Shown: one piece after another, positions 1 to 12,600 of the stretch | Layout of the letters: the number at the start of each line of letters is the position of its first letter | Position numbering within the stretch: position 1 is the stretch's first letter | Origin: Chrysaora quinquecirrha | Taxonomy: Eukaryota > Cnidaria > Scyphozoa > Semaeostomeae > Pelagiidae | DNA length: 64,000 nt | Assembly: GCA_014526335.1 (NCBI GenBank) | Contig: JACTAT010000006.1 | Coordinates: forward strand, 214,501-278,500 | Reading direction: 5' to 3' | The notes under the pieces: generated by a model | Told to the model about the DNA's origin: nothing | The model's database searches: none | What the model saw: the letters and a program-made list of their open reading frames with translations, nothing else | Position numbers and translations under genes: made by a program

Positions 1-149
1 TTATTATGTTATATCTCTCCCTCTTTCCCAATTATTGGTTGATTTCTCTGGCGTCCAGCTCTCGTTCAAGCCATTCCGAATAAACTTTCGATCTATAAGT
101 TAAAAACAAATTGTTTTCAACAACAAGACAACCCAATCATACAATCAGT

Positions 150-524
<375 letters not shown>

Positions 525-543
525 TTTTTGTGGTTGTACTCAC

Positions 544-3500
544 CAGTTTGCCTTGGGATATTTACGCCATCAAATGTTTGATACTCATTTGCTTTAGGCC
601 TTGGTTGAGAAAATTGATTCTTCTGAAGTGGTCGTCCATTTTGTTTTTTCCTCGGTACACGAACTCTTCTTCTATCTAGTCTCTTTGCCTTTGTTTCTTT
701 CACTCCTTCAGAAGATTCGTGCTCTGAATGTTTATGTTCCACGATTTTTTGTGGCTCACAAACAAATGGTGCATATTTTGGCGTGTTTTTATTCTTCTCC
801 CAATGATTCAAAAGCTCTAAAATAGAAGGAAACAAATCAGCATTGTCTCAAAAACGAACAAAGTACCATCCTTATATTATTAACGTTGTCGAAATAAATT
901 TTGGGGTAACTTAAGGGGTTCTAATAAGAACGCGTACTTGCGGAGAAATTTTCGTTCAAAAACTGGCTGGCGTCAGAGGACGACGATTAGGTAGCTAAAA
1001 TAAGTATACACTTATTTTTAATAAGCAACTGGACTTTTGGTCAAGCCCTCACAGTTGTTTAACTCATAAATTAACTGGGTACCTCCTAAAAACTTTTCTT
1101 TTGGCTTTGCATGCTAGTCTATGTAATTGAAAAGTTTGCAATTATGTATTGTATAAAGAAAGCTATCAAACCAATAATTTGAACAAAATCTCAGCCCTGA
1201 GATGCTAATTGACCAGTTGCTTATTAAAAAAAGTGTAATGGAACTGCTGAATTTCTTTCTACTGCATATATTCATCATCTGCTCATATTAAATAATTACT
1301 GTGCATACCTAGTCTATGTTTGTGATATCCTTCTTCTTTGATTTGATTTTTAGATACACTTGGCTTCTTTTCATCAGTGACGATAGAGTCTGAAAATTAA
1401 CAACAATATTACAAGTTAGGTGGTTCAAACTCAATCAAAACAAAGGCAAATTATTGGTGCTGTTCCACGTGAATTTTGGCATCGTCAAGATAAAACTAAT
1501 CATAGGTACAGCTAATGTAGAAGAAAATGTCTTTCTTGTTACGCAGGACAGTTAATAGCAGTAAGAGCAAGCTATTTTAGCTACATTATACCAACGATAG
1601 TAAATCACAGCAATGCAATGAGATAATGGATAGCTTAGTGTCGACATTGGTTACTTAGGGTTAGCTGACAACGTTTTGGTAGGTCCCAAGACCCAAGGAT
1701 ATCCCAGTTGCCTCCGTTTCAAGCAAATTACATCTGAACCCAATGGGGTATCCTAGGGTCCTCACCCTGGTCCGGTGCTTCATATTGAGTTGCATTGACC
1801 ATTGAACCATTACTATAAATTGCATATTTTGTATTGAAAGTTTCCAAATTGTTCACATACTACTGAATAAAAATTAGTGGCCGGTTGTATCTTTAGAACG
1901 CAAATAACAAAAATGAATGCAACATAAATTCTATTTTACCACTAGCAGTTTGATCTGCAAGAATCCATGCCTCTTTCTTTGGTTTTACAAATGAAATAGG
2001 CAATTCTTTATCTGATAATGGCGATGACGATGATGTATGGAGACGATGGTCAGGCTCTGCTGTTCTTCTTCTGAATTTCAGTTTTCTCTTTCCTCTTTCG
2101 TTTTCATCATCTATCTGTTCCAATTCACCTGCAAATTGCAAAGTTTTTCGATGACCTGAAATTAAAATCAGTTAGTTAGTCCATTATTTTAATCCATCAT
2201 CTACCAATCATTCGAAAGTTCTGTAATTTAACAACTCCATCATTAAACCAAGGAATCGGTTATTTGGAGCAATCCATAATGAGGGTGGTAAAGAGGGGGG
2301 GGTCAGGATCACGAATCACGGGGACAAAAATGTTTGCCATTCACGTTTCACATTCAAAAGATACGGCGTTTTGCGTTTCCCGATGAAAAAATATGGTCAA
2401 TCACGTTTCCCGAAATACCCTTTACCACCATTCATAATGACACGATAAAACGTAAACCAGCCTTGTTTTTATCGACAACAACCAGGCCAGGTCGGTGTCG
2501 ATGAAATTTCACTTATACAATCTATTCGTTTGTTGAAACTATGGATTGCCTAAGCTTTTAAGGCCTTTAAGTACTGGGCACGTTTGCACTGCATTAAATC
2601 AAAGCAGTTTTGTGACAAAGTTTGTCAGACAAATTCCGACCCCCTTTAAGACCCTTTTGTGTTTACCAATTAGATCCTTTTAGAATGCTGTCCAACCCCC
2701 CACTAATTCTAAGCCCCCCAGCAATTAGGTACCTAAGAGAAGCAATCGGAATCCTTAACAACTTTTCAATACATCAAGCAATCAATCGATCGATGCAAAT
2801 CCTTTCCGCAAACATTCAACTATGATTCAATCTACCAAATCAATCGAGAAGCAATTGGGGAGTCAATAAATGCATCCCTTGATCTCTAACTAATCCAACC
2901 ATAAGTGAACCATAATCGGTACCTACCAAGATGGTCCAATTTCAATTTTCGCAATAGATCCTTTCCTTCCTCTATCTGTCGCTCTGAAATGAAAGAAAAA
3001 TCTATTTGTTAATCTTTGCCAAAGATGAATAAATTTAAAATGCCAGAACAATGTTCAAGATACTCTAGCGAAACCAGCAAACAATGCTTGTCGAAAATCA
3101 GGTATCAGCTTTCCAAGCGGTGGACAACTTCGAAAATATTGTTTGAAAACATCTCTATGTTGCATACGTAATAAAAATGATGCTAAACCTCGTAATTACA
3201 ATGGGATTCATTTCCTATATCAAGCAAAATTTGTGGGTTTGCTTTGATAACCTTCAAACATTGTTTGTCAAGCAATGTTTCATGAATTGGTCAAACACTG
3301 CAACTAATGCTTGTGGAAAAGCAATGCTTGTCTATATAAGTAAGCTTGTTGCACGTGGAAAGATTTCCTATTATAAATATTTGCGATTGACATAATATTT
3401 CCTAAGAAACACTTCTTGGCTTTATTAATCTTTCAAGCATTGTTTTAGGTAAGCAATGTTTCACGACCAGTTCAAAATAAGAAAGCAAACACATTCTTAG

Positions 3501-6500
3501 CAAACAAATCTGTTTTTTAGACGCACAAACAAAGTTTGCTGACAAGGCACACATTTCTCACCAATTTTTTCGTTTAGTAAATCTCCAGAAACATGTTGCG
3601 ATGTTCTGATGGAGACTGGAGCTGCTTTTGGAGGAAAATCGTTCATTTTGTTTGTTGGAAATGTCGAACTTTTTCTCAGTGATTCAGGATAAAACAATTC
3701 TCTTCTTATTCTTTCGTAAAAACATCAGAAATCCATATTGACTTTCCAGTTTTTATTGCAGATGTTTCACCATTATAGAAAGTAACTAGAATCATATTAT
3801 CTTCATCATCTGAAAAGGAAAATGCATTGATTTGAGAAATCGTGGCATGTATCAACCAAAATCTATTTAAGTTCCTTGGAACCTTTTCATCTAATAAAAT
3901 GCCTGTTTGCCGTTATGTCCAACATTGAAGGGCCAAAAAAGCTGTCGCAAAAGAAAATTACTCTTTCACCTAGAATTTTATCAAAGAAGAAACTTGAACC
4001 AGAATTGTGTAAAATCTAATAAGCGGTGGATCCTAAGAAGGGGGAGTTTTTGGAAACATTTCGAAAAGTGAAATAGCTGAGCACCTAAGAGTGTTATAAA
4101 GCAATACGCAATACGGCCTCCTATTTGAGATTTCTGAGCAACGTCAGCCAAAACTCAAACTGCTCAGAGCAGGGTCGTCAAATCAAGGGGGGCTGGAGGA
4201 GTTTGAGCCCCCAATAATTTCGAAATCAATTGTATGATGACTTAAGGTCATTACATCATCAAATACTCTTCAGTTGTTCAGCCCCACCCCCTCAGTGTGA
4301 GATTCCTTCCGACAGCCTTGCAGAGATTCAGAAGTATGGCAATGCCACTCATTCCTGCCTTGGCCTGCCCACACTACTGGCTTTTCAATGACTTTTTACC
4401 TCTAACTTTTAATGTCTGTTGTTTCATGGCGGTGGCTACAGGAAACTTAACTCTGTAAGTTGCTTGAACCGTACGGTACGGCTCCTACACATCTGCTAGG
4501 AAAACCATTCATCTCACGTATAGTATATTTGTAAGTGAAAAAAGGGGTTGACAAATTAGACATTCAATTCTTTTGGTTAAAGTTCTAGAGTTTTAGGTAA
4601 CAAACCTTGGCAATAAGATTGATCATTCGTTTCAACAACAGTTGCGGGTGCGTAGCTACCATCTGCCATGAAAGGTGCAAGAACTTTATCTCCGAAACAG
4701 ATGTCATGACGAATCGCATCTTCATAAGCAATTATATCGCGCAGATGAGTATTTTGTTGTTTGTAACGTCTTTTAAAGGCAGAGCAAACGTCAAATTCAA
4801 TGCAAAAGTCTTCGTCTTTGCTCTGAAATGAAAGATATTATTAACAAAGACAAGATGAAAAATCAAACGAAAAATTATTCAAGCGATGTTGAAGGCCATT
4901 TTAGTACGCCAAGTCGTTTAAAAGTTCCGAAAGCCCCATTGCTATTGCCACAGAATAGGGTATTGCACACCCACACTTCGCAAAGCCATACTCATTGGAA
5001 AGGTTGGTCATTAGAGAAAAGGAAGACTTTTATTCTTTCATATTTTTGACATGGATAAGGGTTTTAAATTCTTTTACGTTATAATCGAGGCGGAAATAAA
5101 ACATGCACTCCTTAGAAACATTCTAAGAAACCGCACAACTTTATAAGTAAAATTCTCCGGCAAATGTTACAATTTGAGGCATTGTTAGGGGCCACCGATC
5201 AACTCTTCATATCTATATGCTACTGGACTTAGTCAACAGGAAAAGGTGAATTTTAATTTAGTCAACCAATAATGTGGTTAAGATTGGTAGTCCATGAGGC
5301 ATTCATAACACCCAGAGAATTCCTTGTGAAGAAAAGCTTTCAAGAAGGAAGGACTCCCTTACTACTTATTATGTTTGCAACTTCAACTTCTTAGCAAATC
5401 TAAATATGTTTTGTGTTAATAGAATTTAACGGAAATTTACCACGTGTACGACTTTTCCGAGATAGTATAGACCATCACTAAAATTCTTTGCGAGGACTTT
5501 GACATCAATCATTGAAAATGCAGCCAAAGTTGGTTGGGTTGAGAAGCTTCTTTCTTCAAGCAAACTGACATCATTCATCTTCATAAAATCTGAACTGGAT
5601 TTCTTCTTACTATACGAGTCATTGAAACGATCTTTTTAGTATCCTCTTCTTCAGAGCTTTCATTTTCACTCCCATGAGTTACTTGAAAAGCAGATCTTGC
5701 ATATAGATCGGGAAATACTTCTTTAACATCTTTAACTAAACCATTTTTCTTCAACGTTATGCATTTTGCTGTACCATTTGTCAAAGTCGCAAGATCTTTG
5801 AGAAATGTCAATGCTAGAATATCGTTTTCAGATCCTTTTAAATAAATGCAATGAACAGGGCAAAATCTATGAAATAATTCCTGTACGTTTTCCAGAATAA
5901 TTGATGATAATTGACTTGACAAGCCATTTGTGATCAGAAATATTCCATCAGTTTTAGTATCATTAAAAGCATGTAAAATTGCATCCTCCAAGTTAGCAGT
6001 TTTGCTCTCAGAACACTCTAAATTTCTAAGAACAAACAGATAAAATATGAATTAAAATTATAAATCATAATAGTTAATAGATAAGATAGGCAAAATTAAG
6101 AACACGACAAATAAATGTATGACAGATATCTTCATGAAATCATTTAAGCATTAAGCTCATTTTAACTTTCAATTTTTCAAATCGAAGATCCTAGCCACAG
6201 AAGAAAGATTACCCTATCCTTATCCTCCCTATATCCCATTATTTTCTGTATCCTTTATACCTGATCCATTCTGAGGCGATTGACACGTTTTGATTGCTGC
6301 AAGGTAGAACACTGCTTGCCCACGGTTTAACTGTATCACCAAAAGCAATAATGTTGAATAAATATTTATCATTTCTGGATATCTTTTTTGTTATTTCCCT
6401 TATCAGATGATCCTTTATATCGTCAAGAATGTCGAACATAGAAGGAGACACATCAATCAGAAATGTGGGCCTAAGCACGTCTGCCATTACACAGGAGAAT

Positions 6501-6523
6501 ATGTTGTCAGCTTTTGGACGCAT
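544..6523 (-). CDS. VWA + DUF4537 (Tudor-like) domain protein, C-terminus beyond left edge
   Basis: Eight exons read from high to low coordinate: 6523-6261, 6025-5441, 4822-4606, 3809-3562, 2983-2927, 2155-1940, 1389-1309, 816-544. All have GT..AG borders and matching phases. The first two exons encode a von Willebrand A fold with a MIDAS-like DVSPS and an FLITNG strand. The end of exon 2 and exons 3-4 encode a DUF4537-type Tudor-like pair (GLYYLGKV, GDKVLAP..DGSYAPATV, TFYNGETS..IWIS). The rest is charged and low in complexity. The pairing resembles VWA3B/C11orf16-type proteins; molecular role unknown, cilium association is inferred from the promoter. Two frame breaks at A/T runs (5585-5588 and 3718-3722) are each repaired by one base and read as sequence errors. 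The start is uncertain: in-frame ATGs end at 6550, 6523 and 6487. The last donor (GTGAGT) precedes the TAG repeat, which is therefore intronic. The CDS continues off the window. Confidence 0.75.
1005..1236. mobile_element. Foldback MITE, family F (copy 1)
   Basis: The ends are inverted copies of a motif reading ACACTT-T-rich-AATAAGCAACTGG. The right end is CCAGTTGCTTATTAAAAAAAG. Two further copies with the same ends lie at 23940-24336 and 33813-34058. It has no coding capacity and sits in an intron of the VWA/DUF4537 gene. Confidence 0.75.
2290..2425. repeat. Interspersed repeat with CACGTTTC words
   Basis: Repeated CACGTTTCAC and CACGTTTCCCG words follow a G run. Related wording (GTGAAACGTGAAAG, GTTTGAAACGTGACG) occurs at about 41040-41125, suggesting a dispersed family. 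The boundaries are not defined. Confidence 0.3.
3060..3480. mobile_element. Degenerate foldback element, family A-like
   Basis: The intron holds many scattered inverted pairs of CAAACATTG/CAATGTTT and GCAATGCTTGTC words, the same vocabulary as the family A elements elsewhere. No clean termini are visible, so this is an old or rearranged copy. Confidence 0.4.
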
Positions 6524-6919
6524 TGTTCTAAAATTTGTTAATAGAACCAAATAATCTATCTTTAATATTTCGCAGCAATGTGTAGCAAATCCACCAAAGT
6601 TAATCCATCAAAGTTAATCAGTAAACTTTGCAGCGATAATGAAGCCAATACGATGCTGATGCGTTGCGAGGAAGCCATTACACAGCGTAAACAGTGGGAT
6701 GGCTTCATAGTTGCTTAGCGACAATGGCTATTGTTGCTAGGCAATGGCAATAGACTTGAAAGAGAGGCTAGTTTGATTGTTTTGAAAATCTTCACATTTT
6801 GGTGCTTTCTTTTCTGTTTTGCTTCTTCTCGAGGAAGGAAGCTTGCATTTAGGCAGTTTAGAATGATTGAAGAAACTGCTTCATAACCCAGGAAAAAGAC
6901 TCAATTTGCATCTAACTAG
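6524..6919. promoter_or_regulatory. Divergent promoter of VWA/DUF4537 gene and CDK20, with two X-box-like sites
   Basis: The starts of two head-to-head genes lie under 400 bp apart. Two 13-mers resemble the RFX X-box (GTTGCY-N-RGCAAC): GTTGCTTAGCGAC at 6710-6722 and GTTGCTAGGCAAT at 6733-6745, 10 bp apart. Each has one mismatch in the second half-site. A weaker GTTGCGAGGAAGC starts at 6663. RFX factors drive ciliary genes in animals, and CDK20 is a ciliary kinase, so shared ciliary regulation is a reasonable inference. No TATA box stands out. Confidence 0.55.
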
Positions 6920-7948
6920 ATGGAGAATTACACGATCCTTGGAAGAATCGGGGAAGGTGCTCATGGAGTTGTTTTCAAAGCTAAGAATATTCAGAGTGGT
7001 GAAGTTCTTGCTTTGAAGAAGGTTCCATTACGTCGTCTTGAAGATGGCATTCCAAACACAGCCCTGAGAGAAATTAAAGCATTACAAGAAATAGAACATC
7101 CAAATATAGTGAAATTATATGAAGTATTTCCACATGGAACTGGATTTGTATTGGTGTTTGAATATATGTTGTCTGATCTATCAGAAGTTTTGAGAGATTT
7201 TGACAGACTTTTGACAGAATCACAAGTAAAAAGCTATATGTTGATGTTATTAAAAGGAATCGCTTATTGTCACAAAGATCATATCATGCATCGTGACTTA
7301 AAACCTGCCAATTTGCTCATCAGTTCAACAGGACAACTTAAAATAGCTGATTTTGGACTTGCAAGGGTCTTTAGTAATAATGAAGATAGGTTGTATAGTC
7401 ATCAAGTTGCTACCCGTTGGTATCGAGCACCTGAGCTCTTGTATGGTGCAAGGAAGTATGAGGAAGGGGTGGATCTTTGGGCTGTGGGGGCAATCTTTGG
7501 AGAGCTACTAAATAACTCTCCGCTATTCCCAGGTGAAAGTGACATTGAACAACTTTGCTGTGTTTTGAGAGTTCTTGGGACTCCTGATGAAGAGATTTGG
7601 CCTGGTATGACAGAACTGCCTGATTATAATAAGATTACGTTTCCTGCAATGGATCCATTACCTCTGGAGAATATTGTCCCTGATGCCTCACCATTGGCAT
7701 TAGACTTACTGAAAAAGTTTCTTGTTTACGCATCAAAGAAACGGATTGCAGCAGAGGAGGCATTGCTGCATGCATACTTTTTCACTGAACCATTGCCAGC
7801 TCATCATTCAGAATTACCAATACCTAATAAGGAAGATCATAGTCATAGTAGTAGGATTTATAAATATAAAGTTTTTGATGTGAATCAGCCGATTGAAGAA
7901 TCTATTATCAAGAAAAGTTTATTAGCAAAATACAGCAAAGGATTGTGA
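6920..7948 (+). CDS. CDK20: Cyclin-dependent kinase 20 (cell-cycle-related kinase)
   Basis: An intact single-exon protein kinase of 342 residues (human CDK20 is about 346). The glycine loop is GRIGEGAHGVVFKAK (residues 8-22). The catalytic lysine is in ALKKV, the PSTAIRE-like helix reads PNTALRE, the catalytic loop is HRDLKPANLL, then DFGLARVF and the activation-segment end VATRWYRAPELLYGARKY. The family-typical FFTEPLPAHHSELPIP tail is present. In vertebrates and worms, CDK20 acts with ICK/MAK kinases to control cilium length and disassembly and in cell-cycle entry. No introns, unlike its neighbours, so it may be an old retrocopy that became the functional gene. The ATG opens the conserved MENYTILGRIGEG start. 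An ATTAAA lies about 25 bp after the stop. Confidence 0.96.
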   Translation: MENYTILGRIGEGAHGVVFKAKNIQSGEVLALKKVPLRRLEDGIPNTALREIKALQEIEHPNIVKLYEVFPHGTGFVLVFEYMLSDLSEVLRDFDRLLTESQVKSYMLMLLKGIAYCHKDHIMHRDLKPANLLISSTGQLKIADFGLARVFSNNEDRLYSHQVATRWYRAPELLYGARKYEEGVDLWAVGAIFGELLNNSPLFPGESDIEQLCCVLRVLGTPDEEIWPGMTELPDYNKITFPAMDPLPLENIVPDASPLALDLLKKFLVYASKKRIAAEEALLHAYFFTEPLPAHHSELPIPNKEDHSHSSRIYKYKVFDVNQPIEESIIKKSLLAKYSKGL

Positions 7949-9611
7949 ACATTATTTTTCTTTTTTCTAATCATTAAACATGTTTGTAAACTATTAACTT
8001 AATATGCTCATTTGCAAACCATTTATACATAACCTTGTCTCAAAGCTCTTCTTTGTTCTGCAGAACTGCAGGTTTCTTGGGGGGGGGGTTTGAATACGTT
8101 ACCCCAGTTCTGCTACCCTGAAAGTTTCATCCATCCAAATTTCAAAAAGCCATAAATCAACTAGATCTCCCCCCCCCCTTTTCTTAACCATCTCCTTTTG
8201 TTCACTGGGGCTTTATATAGGCTCTTGTAGTCTTTCTCGACATGACCAACTACTGTAAAAAAGACATTTTAAAGAGGAAAGAAAAAGACAACTTGATTTC
8301 AAATAATGATATCATTATATCAGCTATCTATATTAAATTTTTATTATTGCAAATTAAACTACAAATCATTATCTGTGGTATATATTATGCTATTGATTGA
8401 AACTAACAAAACTATTTGCATCTTTGTTACAATAAAATCATTGACTTAAATTATGATGATATACAAAATTCTAATTTCCAAATATACATTAGACTAAATA
8501 ATCACAATTATGAAAAAAAATCATTTACAATATTAAAAAAGGATCGTCCAGCTCTGCTTTGAATTAAAACTTCAAAAACATAACAGCATGGTTTATCATC
8601 AGTGGAATATTATATTCAAGGTACCATGAGATAAGAAAAGATCTTACTGAAAACGAAAATTTATTACACCCTCTCTTTCATGCTTGCAGGTCGAAAAAGT
8701 ATCTAATTCTTTCTTTGTGCGTTTGGATAAGACCTGATCAATGGATCAAACATTGTTTGGTATACACTAAAACTTTGCTTTTCAACCACAAGGGGTCACA
8801 AAACGTTGTTTGTCAAACATTTTTTGCTTCCATCAAGCAATACATTTCAAAAAAACAGCGCAACAAATTAGGCATCATTCTCACGCTATTTCCACCAATC
8901 TTTTTAAGACGTTATTTCCACCGATCTTTTCAACATCGGTCAAAAATTGCCAGTAAAGCAAATCTCAAATGTTTGAGCAACAATGTTTGATCGTTAGGGC
9001 AGGGCCTTAAGATAAGTGACGAAGCCTCCCATACGAAGTTAAATGGGAAATGATTGCTTATTAACTATCTATATAAAAGTTTTAAAGACAATTTCCTGAA
9101 AATGTGATGGAACGAACGAGCGATAGCATAAAACCAACAATGGGTATTAAAAACACATGTTACATGAACACTAAATGGATAACAAAATAAAGAAAACTCT
9201 AGCGCAATTTTTCAGTAAGTACATCGGTACATCCCATTCGGTTATGCGCAATAAGAGCGCAATTATTAAGCGCGCCATTTACAATTGAAAAAATCCGAGA
9301 GCTTTTAGATGGTAGTATTCCCTAGTATTTTCTAAAAGTTCCCTTCAAAGTTTGAGCGCATTCCTTGAACCTTCACTTAATTGATTAATTATGGTACTGC
9401 ATTTGGCGTAGAGTAATTTCTCTTAACATTAGAAATAGATTTATCGAAAAGCTGTCTTCTTGCTTATTTGTGTTGATACTTGCAGGTCGCACATGGAAAT
9501 GCGATACCGATGCAGGTTTTCCCATCATTGTGAACTATGTTGTGATTTAAGCATTCACGCTGTTTCTTTTGATTATTTAATAGAGCAGTAGACTGTGAAA
9601 AGAGAATGCTT
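7949..9611. other. Convergent spacer between CDK20 and PKG
   Basis: 3' flanks of two convergent genes. ATTAAA at about 7973 could serve CDK20; TTTAAT near 9577 (ATTAAA on the minus strand) could serve PKG. It contains G and C runs near 8080 and 8170 and one family A element (8731-9009). I see no exon with conserved coding in the remainder. Confidence 0.6.
8731..9009. mobile_element. Foldback MITE, family A
   Basis: The left end reads CCTGATCAATGGATCAAACATTG. The right end is its inverted relative CAATGTTTGATCGTTAGGGCAGGGCC in split form. The interior holds inverted CAAACATTG-type words. Same family as 12231, 25623, 57598, 57950, 59884, 60465 and 63931. Confidence 0.7.
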
Positions 9612-12600
9612 TCATAGGTAGAATTTAAACAAATTAAAATCTTTATCCCACCCTGATAATTCTTCTGGAGGAATATCCTTGTTGGCTGGAAAATGATCGA
9701 AATTCGAATGATCAGTTGGATTCTTCACCTGGAAAAAATAAATGGTACTTAATGATTTTTAACCACTGCAAAAACCTTGCGAAGAAAAGGGAAAACATAC
9801 TAAACGCTTCGAAACTAAGTTTTTTCGTCTGACACTCCTTAGAGTATAAACGTAAGAAACAGAGAGACACAAACGACTAAAGATGACTTGATGAATTTGT
9901 TAATTGAAACGTTAGAGAAACTGATACAGTACAGAAGAAACATAACCCCAAATCTGCCCCGGGGGGGGGGGGTACTACCATTATTGGTTATACTAGACGT
10001 GCCGCCCAAATGGGTAACTTTTTTCAGCGCCAATTTCCCTACATATGGGTTGATTTTTCGTAAAGAATCTCTACACATGGGTAGTAAAATATATAAAAAA
10101 TTTTAGACATGCTTTGTTTTGAAAAGCCTGATAAAAAGTGGGTTCAGATTTCAGCGCAAATGACTTTTCGACGCATTAGAGTTGCCTCAGGCGTTAAATT
10201 AGGTTCAAACATTTGAGATATTGGTACAAATGGGTAAAAAATTTCGTTGTTTTTTCTATACATGGGTACCAGGAGAAACAGAATTTATCGGTAGACATGG
10301 GTGGGTTTGGAAAAACTGGGCGGCACGTCTAGTCATTCTAACAATGAAGTACCCTCCGGGAAATCTGTATCGAAATTAACTAAAAAGAGGGCAAGATGCC
10401 TAGCTTTAAACGAATAGAACTAGCAGAAAAACCACGTGAGAAAGCGGAGGTGCAAATATGTTTCAAAGATATCAACACAAATATACCTTGGGAAGAATTG
10501 GTGGCTTCAGGGTTTTTCGCAAAAGACCTTGCCAATGAAAACCTTGAAACCATCTGAAAGATAAATGAGTTCTTTAATAACACTGTGTTTACAAGAAAGC
10601 AAATACAATTACAAGAGGATGGATCATTTGAAGAGTAGACCCATTTCAAATTTCCTTTCATATTTATGACGTATTCGGCCTACCCATTCCAAGAGGCCAT
10701 CACCTAACCATCTATTTACTCTGACGATGGCCTCTTGGCTGTGTAAGCCGAATAAAAAACAGTATAAATGAACAGAAAGTAAATTCTAGAACCTTCTCTT
10801 ACAGATAAGAAAAAAAAATTAAACGAAAATGAAATGATTACTTGTGCTTTTGAATATCCTGTATTCCATCTTTAAGATTTCCAAGTCTTTCAGTTGGATT
10901 ATACCTTCGATGAAAAAAACAATAAATTTACAGATAACAGCACTAATGAAAAGGCACACAAGCATCAAGAAAAACTATATATAGACTTATTACATGAGTC
11001 TTAGTTATCGCTATCGAGTCCATCCTGGATGCTCAAACTACCGAACTACCACTACCACTCTGAGGAATCAGCCATAGGGCTGTTGTTTTTTTTTCCTCCT
11101 TGAAAAGAATAGGATTCATGTAATAAGTCAATACTGTATATAAAAATGGATGAATAAATCATAACAATAATCAATAAACGAACAAACATACTACCTGCAT
11201 AATTTTCTGATTAAGTTCTGAGCAGTTCTTGATACAGTCGATGGGAATTCAAGAGCATCAATTCCTCTTAATATTATATTATATGTACTCATAGGATCAT
11301 CACTGGTGAATGGTGGACTAAAAATAAAGAAAACATTTCAGAACTACAAGACATTTGCGAATAGAGAGGCTTAACTAATTAAGTCAGTTAATCATGTTAG
11401 AATTATAGTACGGTAACTATTTTGAAGAAGCATCTTCCTCTAAAAATTTCCTTCTTATATCTTATATAATTTGCACCTGGTTGAAGGAAATTACAAGTAC
11501 TTCAGAAAAGCAGATTCAGGAAAAAGTAACGCTCATACAATCTAAGTAAGGTCAGTGGGACAAAAGGGAATCTCACGCGCACCTCAGCCAGACCTGATTT
11601 TCGTTATGAGATTTGCAGCTCAGGCCTATTTTTAGCTGGAGGAAGGTCAAAGACTTTTCTAGAATCTGTAATCTGAATAGAAGTAACGAACATGGTCAGA
11701 GAAAAACGATACTTACTTTCCTGTCATAAGTTCAAATATCAATATTCCCAGTGACCAATAATCTGCTGAAATATCATGACCCTGTGGAAAATGAAAGCAT
11801 CTTAAGAATTCGTATTTTATATTCGCAAGGGGGGATGCAGGATCTAGTAAAGCGTTATCGTCAAGGAGTTCTTGCATTAAAGTATCTGTGACACGCATTT
11901 TCTTCCCGCAAGGCAAGTTGACTCTGAATTAGGGGTAGCCTTTCTTACCAGCATCTCTGAAGAGCTTTAATCTGTTACTCACGATGCCTTCTGACCGTAT
12001 TCATTTGGATAGATCATTGTTTTCGATGAAATAGCCGATTTAACCCCAAAAGAGTGTCAGTGACTCTTCATTCTTGCCATATTAGACAAAGCCACCAATA
12101 CCTTATCATACCAGCTAATTAAAGAGTAACATTTGCTGTACTGTGTTACTGTATTACAGGAGACTTAGTCTGTTAGCTTCAGTTATTTGTGGTAACTTTA
12201 CCACGGTTAAAAGAACAACAGTAAATAACAATTTGGATCAAACGATCAAACATTGTCGGTCCAATATCTAGTTTGCTGTACAACAAATGTTTGACCGATT
12301 TGCCACGTCCAAAAACATTGCTTAACAAGCAAAATCAACAAAGTTTGTGGCGTGATGTTTTTGAAAAATGTCAAAAACATTTTTTGCCTGACGCAAGCAA
12401 AAATATTGGACGAGCAATGTTTTTGGACATGGCAAAACGGTCAAAAATTTTGCTTGACAAGCAAGTCTCAAATGTTGGACGAAAAATGTTTGATTGTTTC
12501 GCCAGGGCCTAAGATACAATACGGAAGAAGTCAAATTCAGAGAAGAAAGAAGTAAATGATAAGAAGAAAAACATTATTGACTAACTTTATTCAGGATAAT

